Below, in pieces: positions 18,943 to 28,362 of a DNA stretch of 64,000 bases (within the stretch, counting starts at the first letter, position 1; each line of letters starts with the position of its first letter). Where the stretch lies: the NCBI GenBank assembly GCA_007693855.1, contig RECU01000053.1:62001-126000 (forward strand), written 5' to 3'. Made by a program: the position numbers and the translations under genes. The notes beneath the pieces are model-generated. The model made no database searches. It saw nothing but the letters and a program-made list of their open reading frames with translations, and was not told the DNA's origin. Origin of the DNA: Gammaproteobacteria bacterium. Lineage in GTDB: Bacteria; Pseudomonadota; Gammaproteobacteria; Steroidobacterales; PWYM01.

Positions 18943-19034
18943 TGGCGGAGAGGGTGGGATTCGAACCCACGTGGGGCGTAATGCCCCCAACCGATTTCGA
19001 GTCGGTGCCGTTATGACCGCTTCGGTACCTCTCC
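18943..19034 (-). tRNA. tRNA-Ser (anticodon CGA)
   Basis: A 92-nt class II tRNA on the minus strand. The acceptor stem GGAGAGG pairs with CCTCTCC and CCA is encoded. The anticodon stem ACCGA/TCGGT presents loop CTCGAAA, giving anticodon CGA for UCG codons. The long variable arm (GGGGGC...GCCCC type) is typical of tRNA-Ser, and the T-arm contains GGTTCGAATC. Confidence 0.96.
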
Positions 19035-19047
19035 GTCGCAGGGCCCA

Positions 19048-19108
19048 CTCGGGCAAGCCAATGCCCGAGCAAGCAGAAAAGTATACTGCAATCTGACGGT
19101 GCGGTCAT
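19048..19108 (-). promoter_or_regulatory. tRNA-Ser promoter and leader hairpin
   Basis: On the minus strand, ATGACC (19103-19108) and TATACT (19080-19085) are separated by 17 bp. The transcript would carry a leader of about 39 nt. That leader contains a perfect 8-bp hairpin, CTCGGGCA/TGCCCGAG (19048-19069), before the mature tRNA 5' end at 19034. The -10 lies in the palindrome AGTATACT, so it reads on both strands. Confidence 0.45.
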
Positions 19109-19154
19109 GGCCCTTGCGACAGGCGGGGGCGGGTGGCGGAAGCCAGCCAACGCA

Positions 19155-19170
19155 GGGCGGTATACTCCCG
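19155..19170 (+). promoter_or_regulatory. mltF promoter -10 region, shared 16-mer
   Basis: GGGCGGTATACTCCCG contains TATACT at 19161-19166. The same 16 bases occur upstream of plsC at 51323-51338. A start of transcription near 19172 would exclude the upstream ATG at 19107 as the mltF start and supports TTG 19212. Confidence 0.45.
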
Positions 19171-19211
19171 CCGGGGCCGGTTGCCGGCTCGGCGCGGAGG
19201 CGGAACCCAGC

Positions 19212-20609
19212 TTGCGGCACCTGTTGATCATCCTGGCCTGTTCCGGACTGGTGACCTGTTCCCAGACGCCGTCACTGCTTGCGCAGATCCAGGCGCTGGG
19301 CGAGTTGCGGGTGGTCACGCGCAACAGCCTCACAACCTATTACGTGGGCCTTGAGGGGCCGATGGGTCCCGAGTATGAACTCGCCCGCGGCCTGGCCGAT
19401 CAGCTCGGCGTGGGACTGTACATCTATACCCCCGACAGTTTCGACACCACTTTGGCCGAGCTGATCTCTAACCGGGCGCATGTCGCGGCGGCTGGCCTGA
19501 CAGTCACGCCGGCACGCCGCACACGGGTGGATTTCGGCCCGCCCTACGGCGAGGTATACCCACAACTGGTGCAGCGGCTGGGAGCCCCGCAGGTCCGCAG
19601 TCTCGAGGCACTGGCCGCGCTGGAAGACGTTCGTCTCCAGGTGCTCGCCGGCTCCAGTCATGTGGAGCTGCTCGAGCGCCTCGCCAAGCTTCATCCCACG
19701 CTGCATTGGGAGGCGGTGCAGACGGTGGACGTCGATGAACTGCTGTCCCGAGTGGCCAATGGCGATGCCGATTTCACGCTGGTGGATTCAAGCGAGTTCC
19801 AGGTGGCACGCCACCTGTACCCGGAGCTGCGTGCAGTCTTCGATGTTGGCGAGCCTGAGCCCGTGGCCTGGGCGCTGACCCGGCGACGCAACGATCCAAG
19901 CCTCCGCGAAGCGGTGTCCCGCTATTTTGCCGCGCTGGAGGCCGAGGCCGAGCTCGCTGGTCTGTTTCAGCGCTATCTCGAGCCGGTGGGCGACTACGAT
20001 TACGTCAGCACCCGGGCCTTCGTGACCCACTTCGATACCCGATTACCGAAATACCGCGACTATTTTCATGCGGCCGCGACAGAGACCGGGTTCGACTGGC
20101 GGCTGCTGGCGGCCGTCGGTTACCAGGAGTCCCACTGGAATCCCAAGGCAGTCTCCCCGACCGGTGTCCGCGGGATCATGATGCTGACGCAGCGCACAGC
20201 CAACGCCCTGGAGATCGAGGACCGTGTCGACCCCTTCCAGAGCATCATGGGCGGCGCGCGCTACCTTGCCCAGCAGCACGCCCGCATCCCCGATCGGATC
20301 CCGGAGCCGGACCGCACCTGGTTGGCCCTGGCCGCCTACAACATCGGCTGGGGGCACCTCGAAGACGCGAGAGTCCTCACCGAGATCAACGGCGCCGATC
20401 CGGACAGCTGGGCCGACGTGCGTGACCACCTGCCGCTGCTGACCCAGCGGCAGTGGTACAGCCGCGTGCGCCGGGGCTTTGCCCGCGGCTGGCAGCCGGT
20501 GCACTACGTCGACAACATCCAGCGCTACTACCAGGTCCTGCAGTGGATGACCGCGGGGGAGCAGATCGCGGAAGAGGAGCTTATCGCCGGCCCTGGAAGA
20601 AGCCCCTGA
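19212..20609 (+). CDS. mltF: membrane-bound lytic murein transglycosylase F
   Basis: A peptidoglycan-cleaving exo-lytic transglycosylase. It has a signal sequence, an extracellular solute-binding-like domain (about 30-265) and a C-terminal SLT lysozyme-like domain with catalytic Glu in YQESHWNPKAVSPTG and GIMMLTQRTA. The TTG start at 19212 was chosen. It follows GGAGG by 11 nt, lies downstream of the TATACT promoter, and gives a compact leader (RHLLIILACSGLVTC). The Cys in LVTC may be a lipobox, although Thr at -1 is unusual. The last 29 bp overlap the convergent tadA gene. Confidence 0.9.
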   Translation: MRHLLIILACSGLVTCSQTPSLLAQIQALGELRVVTRNSLTTYYVGLEGPMGPEYELARGLADQLGVGLYIYTPDSFDTTLAELISNRAHVAAAGLTVTPARRTRVDFGPPYGEVYPQLVQRLGAPQVRSLEALAALEDVRLQVLAGSSHVELLERLAKLHPTLHWEAVQTVDVDELLSRVANGDADFTLVDSSEFQVARHLYPELRAVFDVGEPEPVAWALTRRRNDPSLREAVSRYFAALEAEAELAGLFQRYLEPVGDYDYVSTRAFVTHFDTRLPKYRDYFHAAATETGFDWRLLAAVGYQESHWNPKAVSPTGVRGIMMLTQRTANALEIEDRVDPFQSIMGGARYLAQQHARIPDRIPEPDRTWLALAAYNIGWGHLEDARVLTEINGADPDSWADVRDHLPLLTQRQWYSRVRRGFARGWQPVHYVDNIQRYYQVLQWMTAGEQIAEEELIAGPGRSP

Positions 20610-21036
20610 GCAGCTGCGCGCTCTCCTCGGCCAGCACCCCGCCAGTCACCTCCAGGCGATGATTGAGTGTCGGGTGCTGCACCAGGTTCATCAGGCTGCC
20701 ACAGGCCCCCGTGCGCGGATCAGGCGCAGCGAAAACCACCCGGCTCACGCGCGCGTGCACCATGGCCATTGCGCACATGGGACAAGGCTCCAGGGTCACG
20801 TAAAACGTCGTCCCGGTCAGCCGGTAGTTTCCCAAGCGCAGGCCGGCTTCGCGCAGCACCAGCATCTCGGCATGCGCGGTGGGGTCGTTCAGACCGATCG
20901 GCCGGTTCCAGGCGGCCGCGAGACACTCGCCCTCGGGGCTGACCAGCAGGGCACCGACAGGCACCTCGCCGTGGCGCTCGGCCTCACGGGCAAGCTCAAG
21001 CGCCCGGCTCATCCAGCCGGTGTCGGCTATTCCCAC
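20581..21036 (-). CDS. tadA: tRNA-specific adenosine deaminase
   Basis: Deaminates A34 to inosine in tRNA-Arg(ACG). At 151 residues it has the cytidine-deaminase fold with zinc motif HAE (in DPTAHAEM) and PCPMC (in [11 protein letters not shown]). The GTG start at 21036 overlaps the guaA stop. It keeps the Trp-Met-x-x-Ala-Leu segment that aligns with E. coli TadA. An internal ATG at 21012 is an alternative and would give 143 residues. The order guaB-guaA-tadA matches Pseudomonas. The 3' end overlaps convergent mltF by 29 bp. Confidence 0.93.
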   Translation of the reverse strand: MGIADTGWMSRALELAREAERHGEVPVGALLVSPEGECLAAAWNRPIGLNDPTAHAEMLVLREAGLRLGNYRLTGTTFYVTLEPCPMCAMAMVHARVSRVVFAAPDPRTGACGSLMNLVQHPTLNHRLEVTGGVLAEESAQLLRGFFQGRR

Positions 21037-22673
21037 TCGATGGTCGCCGGCGGCTTGCCGGAGATGTCGTAGGTGACGCGCGAGATGCCCGCGACCTCGT
21101 TGATGATCCGCCGCGAGACGAGATCGAGGAACTCGTAAGGCAGATGCGCCCAGCGCGCGGTCATGAAGTCGATGGTTTCCACCGCGCGCAGTGCGATGAC
21201 CCAGTCATAGCGCCGACCGTCGCCCATCACCCCGACCGAGCGTACCGGCAGGAACACGGCAAACGCCTGGCTGACCTTGTCGTAGAGATCATGCCGGCGC
21301 AGTTCCTCGATGAAAATGTGGTCGGCGCGCCGCAGCAGCTCCGCATACGCTTCGTGGACTTCACCGAGGATCCGCACGCCCAGCCCCGGACCCGGGAAGG
21401 GATGACGGTAGACCATCGCCGGCGGTAGCCCGAGTTCCACACCGAGCCGGCGGACCTCATCCTTGAACAGATCCCGCAACGGCTCGATCAGCGAGAGCTT
21501 CATGTGCTCCGGCAGCCCGCCGACGTTGTGGTGGGACTTGATCACGTGGGCCTTGCCGGTCTTGCTGCCCGCCGACTCGATCACGTCAGGGTAGATCGTG
21601 CCCTGCGCCAGCCAGCGCACGTCATCGAGTTTCCCGGCTTCCTCGTCAAACACCGCGATGAACTCGCGGCCGATGATCTTGCGCTTGGCCTCCGGATCGC
21701 TGACACCGGCCAGCGCACCCAGGAAACGCTCGGCGGCGTTGACGCGGATGACATTGACGCCGAGGTGTTCCGCGAAGGTCGCCATCACCTGGTCGCCCTC
21801 TCCCAGGCGCAGCAGCCCATGGTCGACGAACACACAGACCAGCTGCTCGCCGATCGCCGCATGCAGCAGCGCCGCCACCACGGAGGAGTCCACGCCGCCG
21901 GAGAGCCCGAGCAGCACGCGGTCCTGGCCCACCTGCTCACGCACCCGGGCGATGTGCTCGGCGGCGATATTGCCGGCATTCCACACCGGCGGACAGCCGC
22001 ACAGCCCCAGAACGAAGCGCTCGAGAATGGCACGACCCTGCAGGGTATGGGTGACCTCGGGATGAAACTGCAGCCCATAGAAGCCACGGCGCTCATCGGC
22101 CATGGCCGCCAGCGGTGCATTTGGCGTGCTCGCCACGGCACTGAACCCCGGGGGCAGGCGCTCGACCCGGTCGCCGTGGCTCATCCAGACTTTCAGGCGC
22201 GGCTGGCCGCCCGCCTGCTCGGCATCGCCCGGGCCCTCGCCCGGCGCATGCCCAGGGCCCTCGCCGGTCGCGTCGTTCAACCCGTCGAGCAGCCGGCTGC
22301 TGGCGCCCAGCGTGACCTCGGCATAGCCGAATTCGCGGTGCGCGGAGCCCGCCACCTGGCCACCGAGCTGCGCAGCCATGGTCTGCATGCCATAGCAGAT
22401 GCCCAGCACCGGCACACCGAGCTCGAAAACCACATCGGCGGCACGCGGGCCGTCGCCGACGGTGACCGATTCGGGGCCACCTGAGAGGATGATGCCCGCA
22501 GGGGCGAACGTACGGATCTCCCCACCGGACACATCCCAGGGCAGGATTTCACTGTAGACGCCAGCCTCGCGTACACGCCGGGCAATCAGCTGCGTGTACT
22601 GCGAGCCGAAATCGAGGATCAGGATCTTGTGGGCGTGCAGATCCGGCAGGGTCGCCGCGGCATCGACGTTCAC
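21027..22673 (-). CDS. guaA: GMP synthase (glutamine-hydrolysing)
   Basis: Converts XMP to GMP. It has 548 residues: a class I amidotransferase domain with Cys93 in LGICYGMQT and catalytic His/Glu in LQFHPEV, a PP-loop ATP pyrophosphatase domain with GLSGGVDSS, and a C-terminal dimerisation domain ending TIEWE. The GTG start is supported by GGAGG 5 nt upstream, and the gene begins 13 bp after guaB. Compared with the usual length of about 525 residues it has an insertion of about 16 residues around 136-156, rich in Gly/Pro and with GEGPG occurring twice. This lies between the amidotransferase strand region and MSHGD. Confidence 0.96.
   Translation of the reverse strand: MNVDAAATLPDLHAHKILILDFGSQYTQLIARRVREAGVYSEILPWDVSGGEIRTFAPAGIILSGGPESVTVGDGPRAADVVFELGVPVLGICYGMQTMAAQLGGQVAGSAHREFGYAEVTLGASSRLLDGLNDATGEGPGHAPGEGPGDAEQAGGQPRLKVWMSHGDRVERLPPGFSAVASTPNAPLAAMADERRGFYGLQFHPEVTHTLQGRAILERFVLGLCGCPPVWNAGNIAAEHIARVREQVGQDRVLLGLSGGVDSSVVAALLHAAIGEQLVCVFVDHGLLRLGEGDQVMATFAEHLGVNVIRVNAAERFLGALAGVSDPEAKRKIIGREFIAVFDEEAGKLDDVRWLAQGTIYPDVIESAGSKTGKAHVIKSHHNVGGLPEHMKLSLIEPLRDLFKDEVRRLGVELGLPPAMVYRHPFPGPGLGVRILGEVHEAYAELLRRADHIFIEELRRHDLYDKVSQAFAVFLPVRSVGVMGDGRRYDWVIALRAVETIDFMTARWAHLPYEFLDLVSRRIINEVAGISRVTYDISGKPPATIEWE
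22231..22278 (-). repeat. 24-bp imperfect tandem duplication inside guaA
   Basis: GGGCCCTCGCC occurs at 22231-22241 and again at 22255-22265, a 24-bp (8-codon) period. On the coding strand it gives the repeated GEGPG units of the GuaA insertion. The reading frame is kept. Confidence 0.6.
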
Positions 22674-22686
22674 GGGGGCCTCCGGC

Positions 22687-24168
<1,482 letters not shown>

Positions 24169-24190
24169 TTAAGTGGCGGGATAACCGTCC

Positions 24191-24220
24191 ATTGTACCGG
24201 CCGGGGCGGGCCAGCGTAAA
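24191..24220 (-). promoter_or_regulatory. guaB sigma70 promoter (TTTACG-N18-TACAAT)
   Basis: On the minus strand, TTTACG (24215-24220) and TACAAT (24191-24196) are spaced by 18 bp. The predicted start leaves a 5' leader of about 30 nt to the guaB ATG. Confidence 0.55.
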
Positions 24221-24265
24221 CCGTCGCAGGGACCGGTCGGGCCCATCGCACCCTGCAGTCACGGG

Positions 24266-24271
24266 TATACT
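24266..24271 (+). promoter_or_regulatory. -10 hexamer TATACT 8 nt before the xseA ATG
   Basis: TATACT ends 8 nt before the xseA start codon, so a standard start site would fall on or next to the ATG. No clear -35 is visible. This points to a leaderless or very short-leader transcript. Confidence 0.45.
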
Positions 24272-24279
24272 CAGGTCCG

Positions 24280-25710
24280 ATGAATGACCTGTTTGAGCCC
24301 CGCCGCGAGGTGTATACCGTCAGCCGCCTCAACCGCGAGGCGAGCCTGCTGCTCGACGAGGGCCTGGGGCGACTGTGGATCGAGGGCGAGCTGTCCTCGA
24401 TTGCCCGCCCTTCGTCGGGCCATCTGTACTTCACCCTGAAAGACGAGCGCGCCCAGGTCCGCTGCGCGATGTTCCGCCAGGCCAACCGGCGGCTTCGCTT
24501 CAGCCCGCGCGACGGCTTGCAGGTGGTGCTGCGGGCGCGCGCAGGGCTGTATGAACCCCGCGGTGACTATCAGCTGATCGTCGAGGAGATGGAGGAGTCG
24601 GGGCTCGGCGCGCTCCAGCGCGAATTCGAGGCGCTCAAGGCCCGCCTCGCCGCCGAAGGGCTGTTTGCCGAGGCACGCAAACGCCCGATCCCGCGACTGC
24701 CCCGCCGGGTGGGTGTCGTCACCTCGCCCACCGGCGCGGCGCTGCGCGACATCCTCACCACGCTGCGACGGCGCTTCCCGGCCGTTCCGGTGCTCATCTA
24801 CCCGACCTCGGTACAGGGACGAGGCGCCGGCGTCGAGATCGCGGCGGCCCTGGAGCGCGCCAGCAGGCGAGGTGAATGCGACGTTCTGATCCTGGCTCGC
24901 GGCGGCGGCAGCCTGGAGGATCTCTGGGCGTTCAACGAGGAAGTCGTCGCCCGGGCGATCGTCGCCTGCAGCATGCCGGTCATCGCGGGCGTAGGACACG
25001 AGGTGGACATCACCATCGCTGACTTTGCCGCAGATCTGCGCGCGCCGACACCGACCGGGGCGGCGGAGCGTGCGGTGCCCGACGCCGGCGACTGGTTGCA
25101 ACGCCTGGCTACCCTGCACCGGCGACTGCAACAGGCCGCGGGCCGCGAAACCCGTCTCGCGGCCACCCGGCTGCAGGGCCTTGCTCACCGCCTGCAGCGG
25201 GTGCACCCGGCGCTGCAACTGGCGCGCGATGCTCAGCGACTCGACGGCCTGGAGCGGCGGCTGCGCGCGGCACAGGCCGCCCGCCACGCGGCGCTCCGCC
25301 GCCAGGTCGAGGGGCTGGCGGCACGCATCGGACGCCAGTCCCCCGCCCTGCGGCTGCAGGCGCAGGGGCATCGCCTGGGGCTGCTGGAGCGCCAACTGGT
25401 CAGTGCCATGGTGCAACAGCACCGCGGCGCGGCCGAACGCCTCGGCACGGCCGCGCGTACCCTGCCGCCAGCCATCCTGCGCCTGCTGGAGCGCAGACGC
25501 GCGGCGCTCGGCGGCGCCTCGCGCGCACTCAATGCCGTGAGCCCGCTGGGCACCCTGCAACGCGGCTACGCCATTGTCACCGGGGCTGACGGCCGTGTCC
25601 TGCGCGAAGCGCGCGAGGTTGCCGTGGGCGAGCACATCACCGCGCGGCTTGCCGACGGCTACCTCGAGGCCGAGGTCAGGCGCCGTGTGCCGGGGAATGA
25701 ATCCGCCTGA
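24280..25710 (+). CDS. xseA: exodeoxyribonuclease VII large subunit
   Basis: Catalytic large subunit of ExoVII, which degrades single-stranded DNA to oligonucleotides. It has 476 residues. The N-terminal OB-fold is about 10-105 (YTVSRLNREAS, LWIEGELSSIARPSSGHLYFTLKD). The catalytic domain has LARGGGSLEDLWAFNEE and the PVIAGVGHEVD motif, and a long Arg/Gln-rich coiled coil spans about 280-420. It is divergent from guaB. The last 35 bp overlap the convergent MetX-family gene. Only a weak AGG lies before the ATG. Confidence 0.96.
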   Translation: MNDLFEPRREVYTVSRLNREASLLLDEGLGRLWIEGELSSIARPSSGHLYFTLKDERAQVRCAMFRQANRRLRFSPRDGLQVVLRARAGLYEPRGDYQLIVEEMEESGLGALQREFEALKARLAAEGLFAEARKRPIPRLPRRVGVVTSPTGAALRDILTTLRRRFPAVPVLIYPTSVQGRGAGVEIAAALERASRRGECDVLILARGGGSLEDLWAFNEEVVARAIVACSMPVIAGVGHEVDITIADFAADLRAPTPTGAAERAVPDAGDWLQRLATLHRRLQQAAGRETRLAATRLQGLAHRLQRVHPALQLARDAQRLDGLERRLRAAQAARHAALRRQVEGLAARIGRQSPALRLQAQGHRLGLLERQLVSAMVQQHRGAAERLGTAARTLPPAILRLLERRRAALGGASRALNAVSPLGTLQRGYAIVTGADGRVLREAREVAVGEHITARLADGYLEAEVRRRVPGNESA

Positions 25711-26821
25711 GCCGAGTACCGGCCGCTGCCCGAGCGTCGAGAAACGCCGCCACCGGCGGCCGCAGCCGATCCATGTCGACCAGGAAGGCGTCGTGACCCT
25801 GCAGGCAAGGCAGTGCCTGGAACTCGACTTCGCAGCCGCCGGCATCCAGCGCATCGGCAAGCTCTCGCTGCTGATGCAGGGGGAAGAGCAGGTCAGTCTC
25901 AACGCCGAGCACCAGCGCGCGTTGCAGCCCGGTGCGCGCCATCGCCGCGGCCACACTACCGCCATGATCAGCGACATCGAACAGGTCCATCGCCCGGGAG
26001 AGATACAGGTAGGCGTTGGCATCGAACTCACCGATGAACTTGCGCGCGTGCGCCTCGAGGTAGGCCTCGACCTCGAACTCGACCCCGAAGGGATCGCCGG
26101 TGGCGCGCTCACCGCTGACCCGCTCGCGGCCGAAACGCTGCCGCCACTCCTCCGCGGAACGGTAGGTGATCATCCCGAGCTTGCGCGCCAGGCGCATGCC
26201 CCGCAGAGGCCCGCGGCCGGGCTCATAGCGCCCGCCGCGCCACTCCGGGTCGCGCCGCACCATCTCCCGCTGCAACGAGCGCAGGCCAATGGCGAAGGGC
26301 TCAGCGCGCATCGCCGAGGAAATACTCACCAGGCGTCGGCTGGCCCCTGGATGCTGCAGCAGCAGGGCCAGCGCGCTCATGCCGCCCATGGACGGGCCGA
26401 CAACGGTATCGAGCTGGCGGATCCCCAGTGACCGGACCAGGGCCCACGCCGAGTTGGCCACGTCCTCGAGGGAGAGCACCGGAAATGCGCTGGCGTACGG
26501 GCGGCCGGTCGCGGGATCGGTGGAGGCCGGTCCCGTGCTGCCGAAGCAGCTGCCCAGCGAGTTGATGCAGATCACGAAATAGCGCGTGGTATCCAGCGGC
26601 AGGCCCGGGCCGATCATGCCCTCCCACCAGCCTGGCGCCGGGTCGTCCGGGGAGGCGGCCGCATGCGCCGAGGGGGACATCCCGGGAAACACCAGGACGG
26701 CGTTGTCCCGCCCCCGGTCCAGCCGGCCCCAGGTTTCGTAGGCCACCACAGGATCACGCAGACGCCCGCCACGATGCATGGCGAACTCGCCCTCGATGCG
26801 AAAGCTCTGTCTTGCACTCAT
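25676..26821 (-). CDS. metX: MetX-family acyltransferase, probably serine (or homoserine) O-succinyltransferase
   Basis: A 381-residue alpha/beta-hydrolase acyltransferase. The nucleophile elbow is GPSMGGM (S144), with later Asp in VETDLLFP and His in QGHDAFLVD completing the triad. The segment CINSLGSC-GSTGPAS is very close to that of Xanthomonas proteins re-assigned as serine O-succinyltransferases, and differs from typical homoserine acetyltransferases. The cysE gene is absent from its usual place beside iscR/trmJ here, which would fit a replacement role in cysteine synthesis. From sequence alone homoserine succinylation remains possible. It converges on xseA with a 35-bp overlap. No SD is visible before the ATG. 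Confidence 0.85.
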   Translation of the reverse strand: MSARQSFRIEGEFAMHRGGRLRDPVVAYETWGRLDRGRDNAVLVFPGMSPSAHAAASPDDPAPGWWEGMIGPGLPLDTTRYFVICINSLGSCFGSTGPASTDPATGRPYASAFPVLSLEDVANSAWALVRSLGIRQLDTVVGPSMGGMSALALLLQHPGASRRLVSISSAMRAEPFAIGLRSLQREMVRRDPEWRGGRYEPGRGPLRGMRLARKLGMITYRSAEEWRQRFGRERVSGERATGDPFGVEFEVEAYLEAHARKFIGEFDANAYLYLSRAMDLFDVADHGGSVAAAMARTGLQRALVLGVETDLLFPLHQQRELADALDAGGCEVEFQALPCLQGHDAFLVDMDRLRPPVAAFLDARAAAGTRLRRIHSPAHGA

Positions 26822-26827
26822 GAGACG

Positions 26828-26833
26828 AGTGTA
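26828..26833 (-). promoter_or_regulatory. -10-like TACACT 6 nt before the metX ATG
   Basis: On the minus strand, TACACT ends 6 nt before the start codon and there is no Shine-Dalgarno sequence. A -35 at normal spacing is not recognisable. The arrangement suggests a leaderless start. Confidence 0.35.
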
Positions 26834-26923
26834 AGACCCAATCGGACAATGCCTTGCGCCAAGCGGTTAGATCGACATGCCTGCAGGGAATGAGAGGCCC
26901 GCCGGTCTGCAGGCGCTGCTGCG

Positions 26924-28333
26924 TCAGCGACCGCGGCGCCCCTGGTGTTTCATCAGCCGATCGCGCTTGTGGCGCTGGCGTGGGGTCAGGGTGTTGCGCT
27001 TGCCGGCATAGGGGTTGGTGCCGGAACGAAACTCCAGGCGGATCGGCGCCCCGTGCAGGCGGAACGCCTCACGGAAGCGGTTCACAAGGAACCTCCGATA
27101 AGCCTTCGGCACGCTTTCTGTCTGGTTGCCGTGGATGACGATCACGGGAGGATTGCGCCCGCCCTGGTGGGCATAACGCAGCCGGATGCGCCGCCCGCGA
27201 ACCAGCGGCGGGGGATGCTGGGCCACTGCAGCGGCAAGCACCCGGGTCAACTCCGGGGTGGGCAGGTCGGCCGTGGCCGCGCGATGCGCGCGACGCACGT
27301 CATCCAGCAGGTCGCCCACACCCGTACCATGCAGCGCGGAGATGAAATGCCGCGGCGCGAAATCGATGAAGGGCAGGCGGACATCCATCTGGCGGCGCGT
27401 GCGCTCGCGCTGCTCCGCGCTGAGCCCGTCCCACTTGTTCAGACCAAGCACCAGCGCCCGCCCCCGCTCCAGCACCAGCCCGAGCAGCGTGGCATCCTGC
27501 TCGGTCACGCCTTCGCTGGCATCGAACAGGGCAATCACGACACTGGCGGCATCAATGGCCTGCAGCGCCTTGACGATGGAAAACTTCTCGATCGCCTCCT
27601 CGACACGGGCACGCCGGCGGATGCCGGCGGTATCGATCAGCGTGTAGCGCTGCCCGTTGCGCTCGAAGGGCACGCGGATGCTGTCGCGAGTGGTGCCGGG
27701 CTGGTCGAAAGCCACCACCCGTTGTTCGCCCACCAGTCGGTTCACCAGCGTGGACTTGCCCACGTTCGGCCGACCCACGATGGCCACCGTAATGCCCTCT
27801 TCAGCCGCCGGCTGCTCGGCCGGTGGCGATTCATCGGCCGCCGCCACCCAGGGCGCGAGTACCGCATCGATGAGCTGGGTGACCCGGTCGCCATGGGCTG
27901 AGGAAATTGCGATACCCTCGCCCAGTCCCAGCGCCTGGAAATCTGCCAGCGCCACGTCGGGATCGAGACCTTCGGCCTTGTTCACGGCCAGCTGCACCCG
28001 CCGGCCACGACGCCGAAGCTCACTGACGATGCGCTGATCCCCCGCCGTGAGACCACCACGGGCATCGACCAGCAGGATGACGGCATCGGCCTCGTCCAGC
28101 GCCCGCCAGGTCTGTCCCGCCATCAACCCCGAGAGATCGTCGTCGTGCTCACCGACACCGCCGGTGTCCACCAGGACATAAGGTACGGCGCCAATCCGGC
28201 CGAACCCGTACTGGCGATCGCGGGTCAGGCCGGGATAATCCGCGACCAATGCATCGCGGGTGCCGGTCAGGCGGTTGAACAGCGTGGATTTGCCCACGTT
28301 GGGCCGGCCAGCAAGCGCGATGACTGGGAGCAT
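26924..28333 (-). CDS. der: ribosome biogenesis GTPase Der
   Basis: A tandem-G-domain GTPase required for 50S assembly, 469 residues. The first G domain has GRPNVGKST (about 8-16), DTGG and NKAE. The second repeats GRPNVGKST (about 186), DTAGIRR and NKWD. The C-terminal KH-like domain carries RRIRLRYAHQGG and HGNQ. The order bamB-der, with a 29-bp gap, is conserved in gammaproteobacteria. It is last in the rodZ-hisS-yfgM-bamB-der series. Confidence 0.97.
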   Translation of the reverse strand: MLPVIALAGRPNVGKSTLFNRLTGTRDALVADYPGLTRDRQYGFGRIGAVPYVLVDTGGVGEHDDDLSGLMAGQTWRALDEADAVILLVDARGGLTAGDQRIVSELRRRGRRVQLAVNKAEGLDPDVALADFQALGLGEGIAISSAHGDRVTQLIDAVLAPWVAAADESPPAEQPAAEEGITVAIVGRPNVGKSTLVNRLVGEQRVVAFDQPGTTRDSIRVPFERNGQRYTLIDTAGIRRRARVEEAIEKFSIVKALQAIDAASVVIALFDASEGVTEQDATLLGLVLERGRALVLGLNKWDGLSAEQRERTRRQMDVRLPFIDFAPRHFISALHGTGVGDLLDDVRRAHRAATADLPTPELTRVLAAAVAQHPPPLVRGRRIRLRYAHQGGRNPPVIVIHGNQTESVPKAYRRFLVNRFREAFRLHGAPIRLEFRSGTNPYAGKRNTLTPRQRHKRDRLMKHQGRRGR

Positions 28334-28362
28334 CGGGGATCTCCGGCCGGCCCGCGAGGGCT

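Noticed and set aside
19107-19211. Upstream ATG start for mltF at 19107
   Set aside because: The extra 35 residues are Gly/Arg-rich with no signal-peptide character, and a TATACT promoter lies inside them. TTG 19212 has GGAGG and gives a proper leader.
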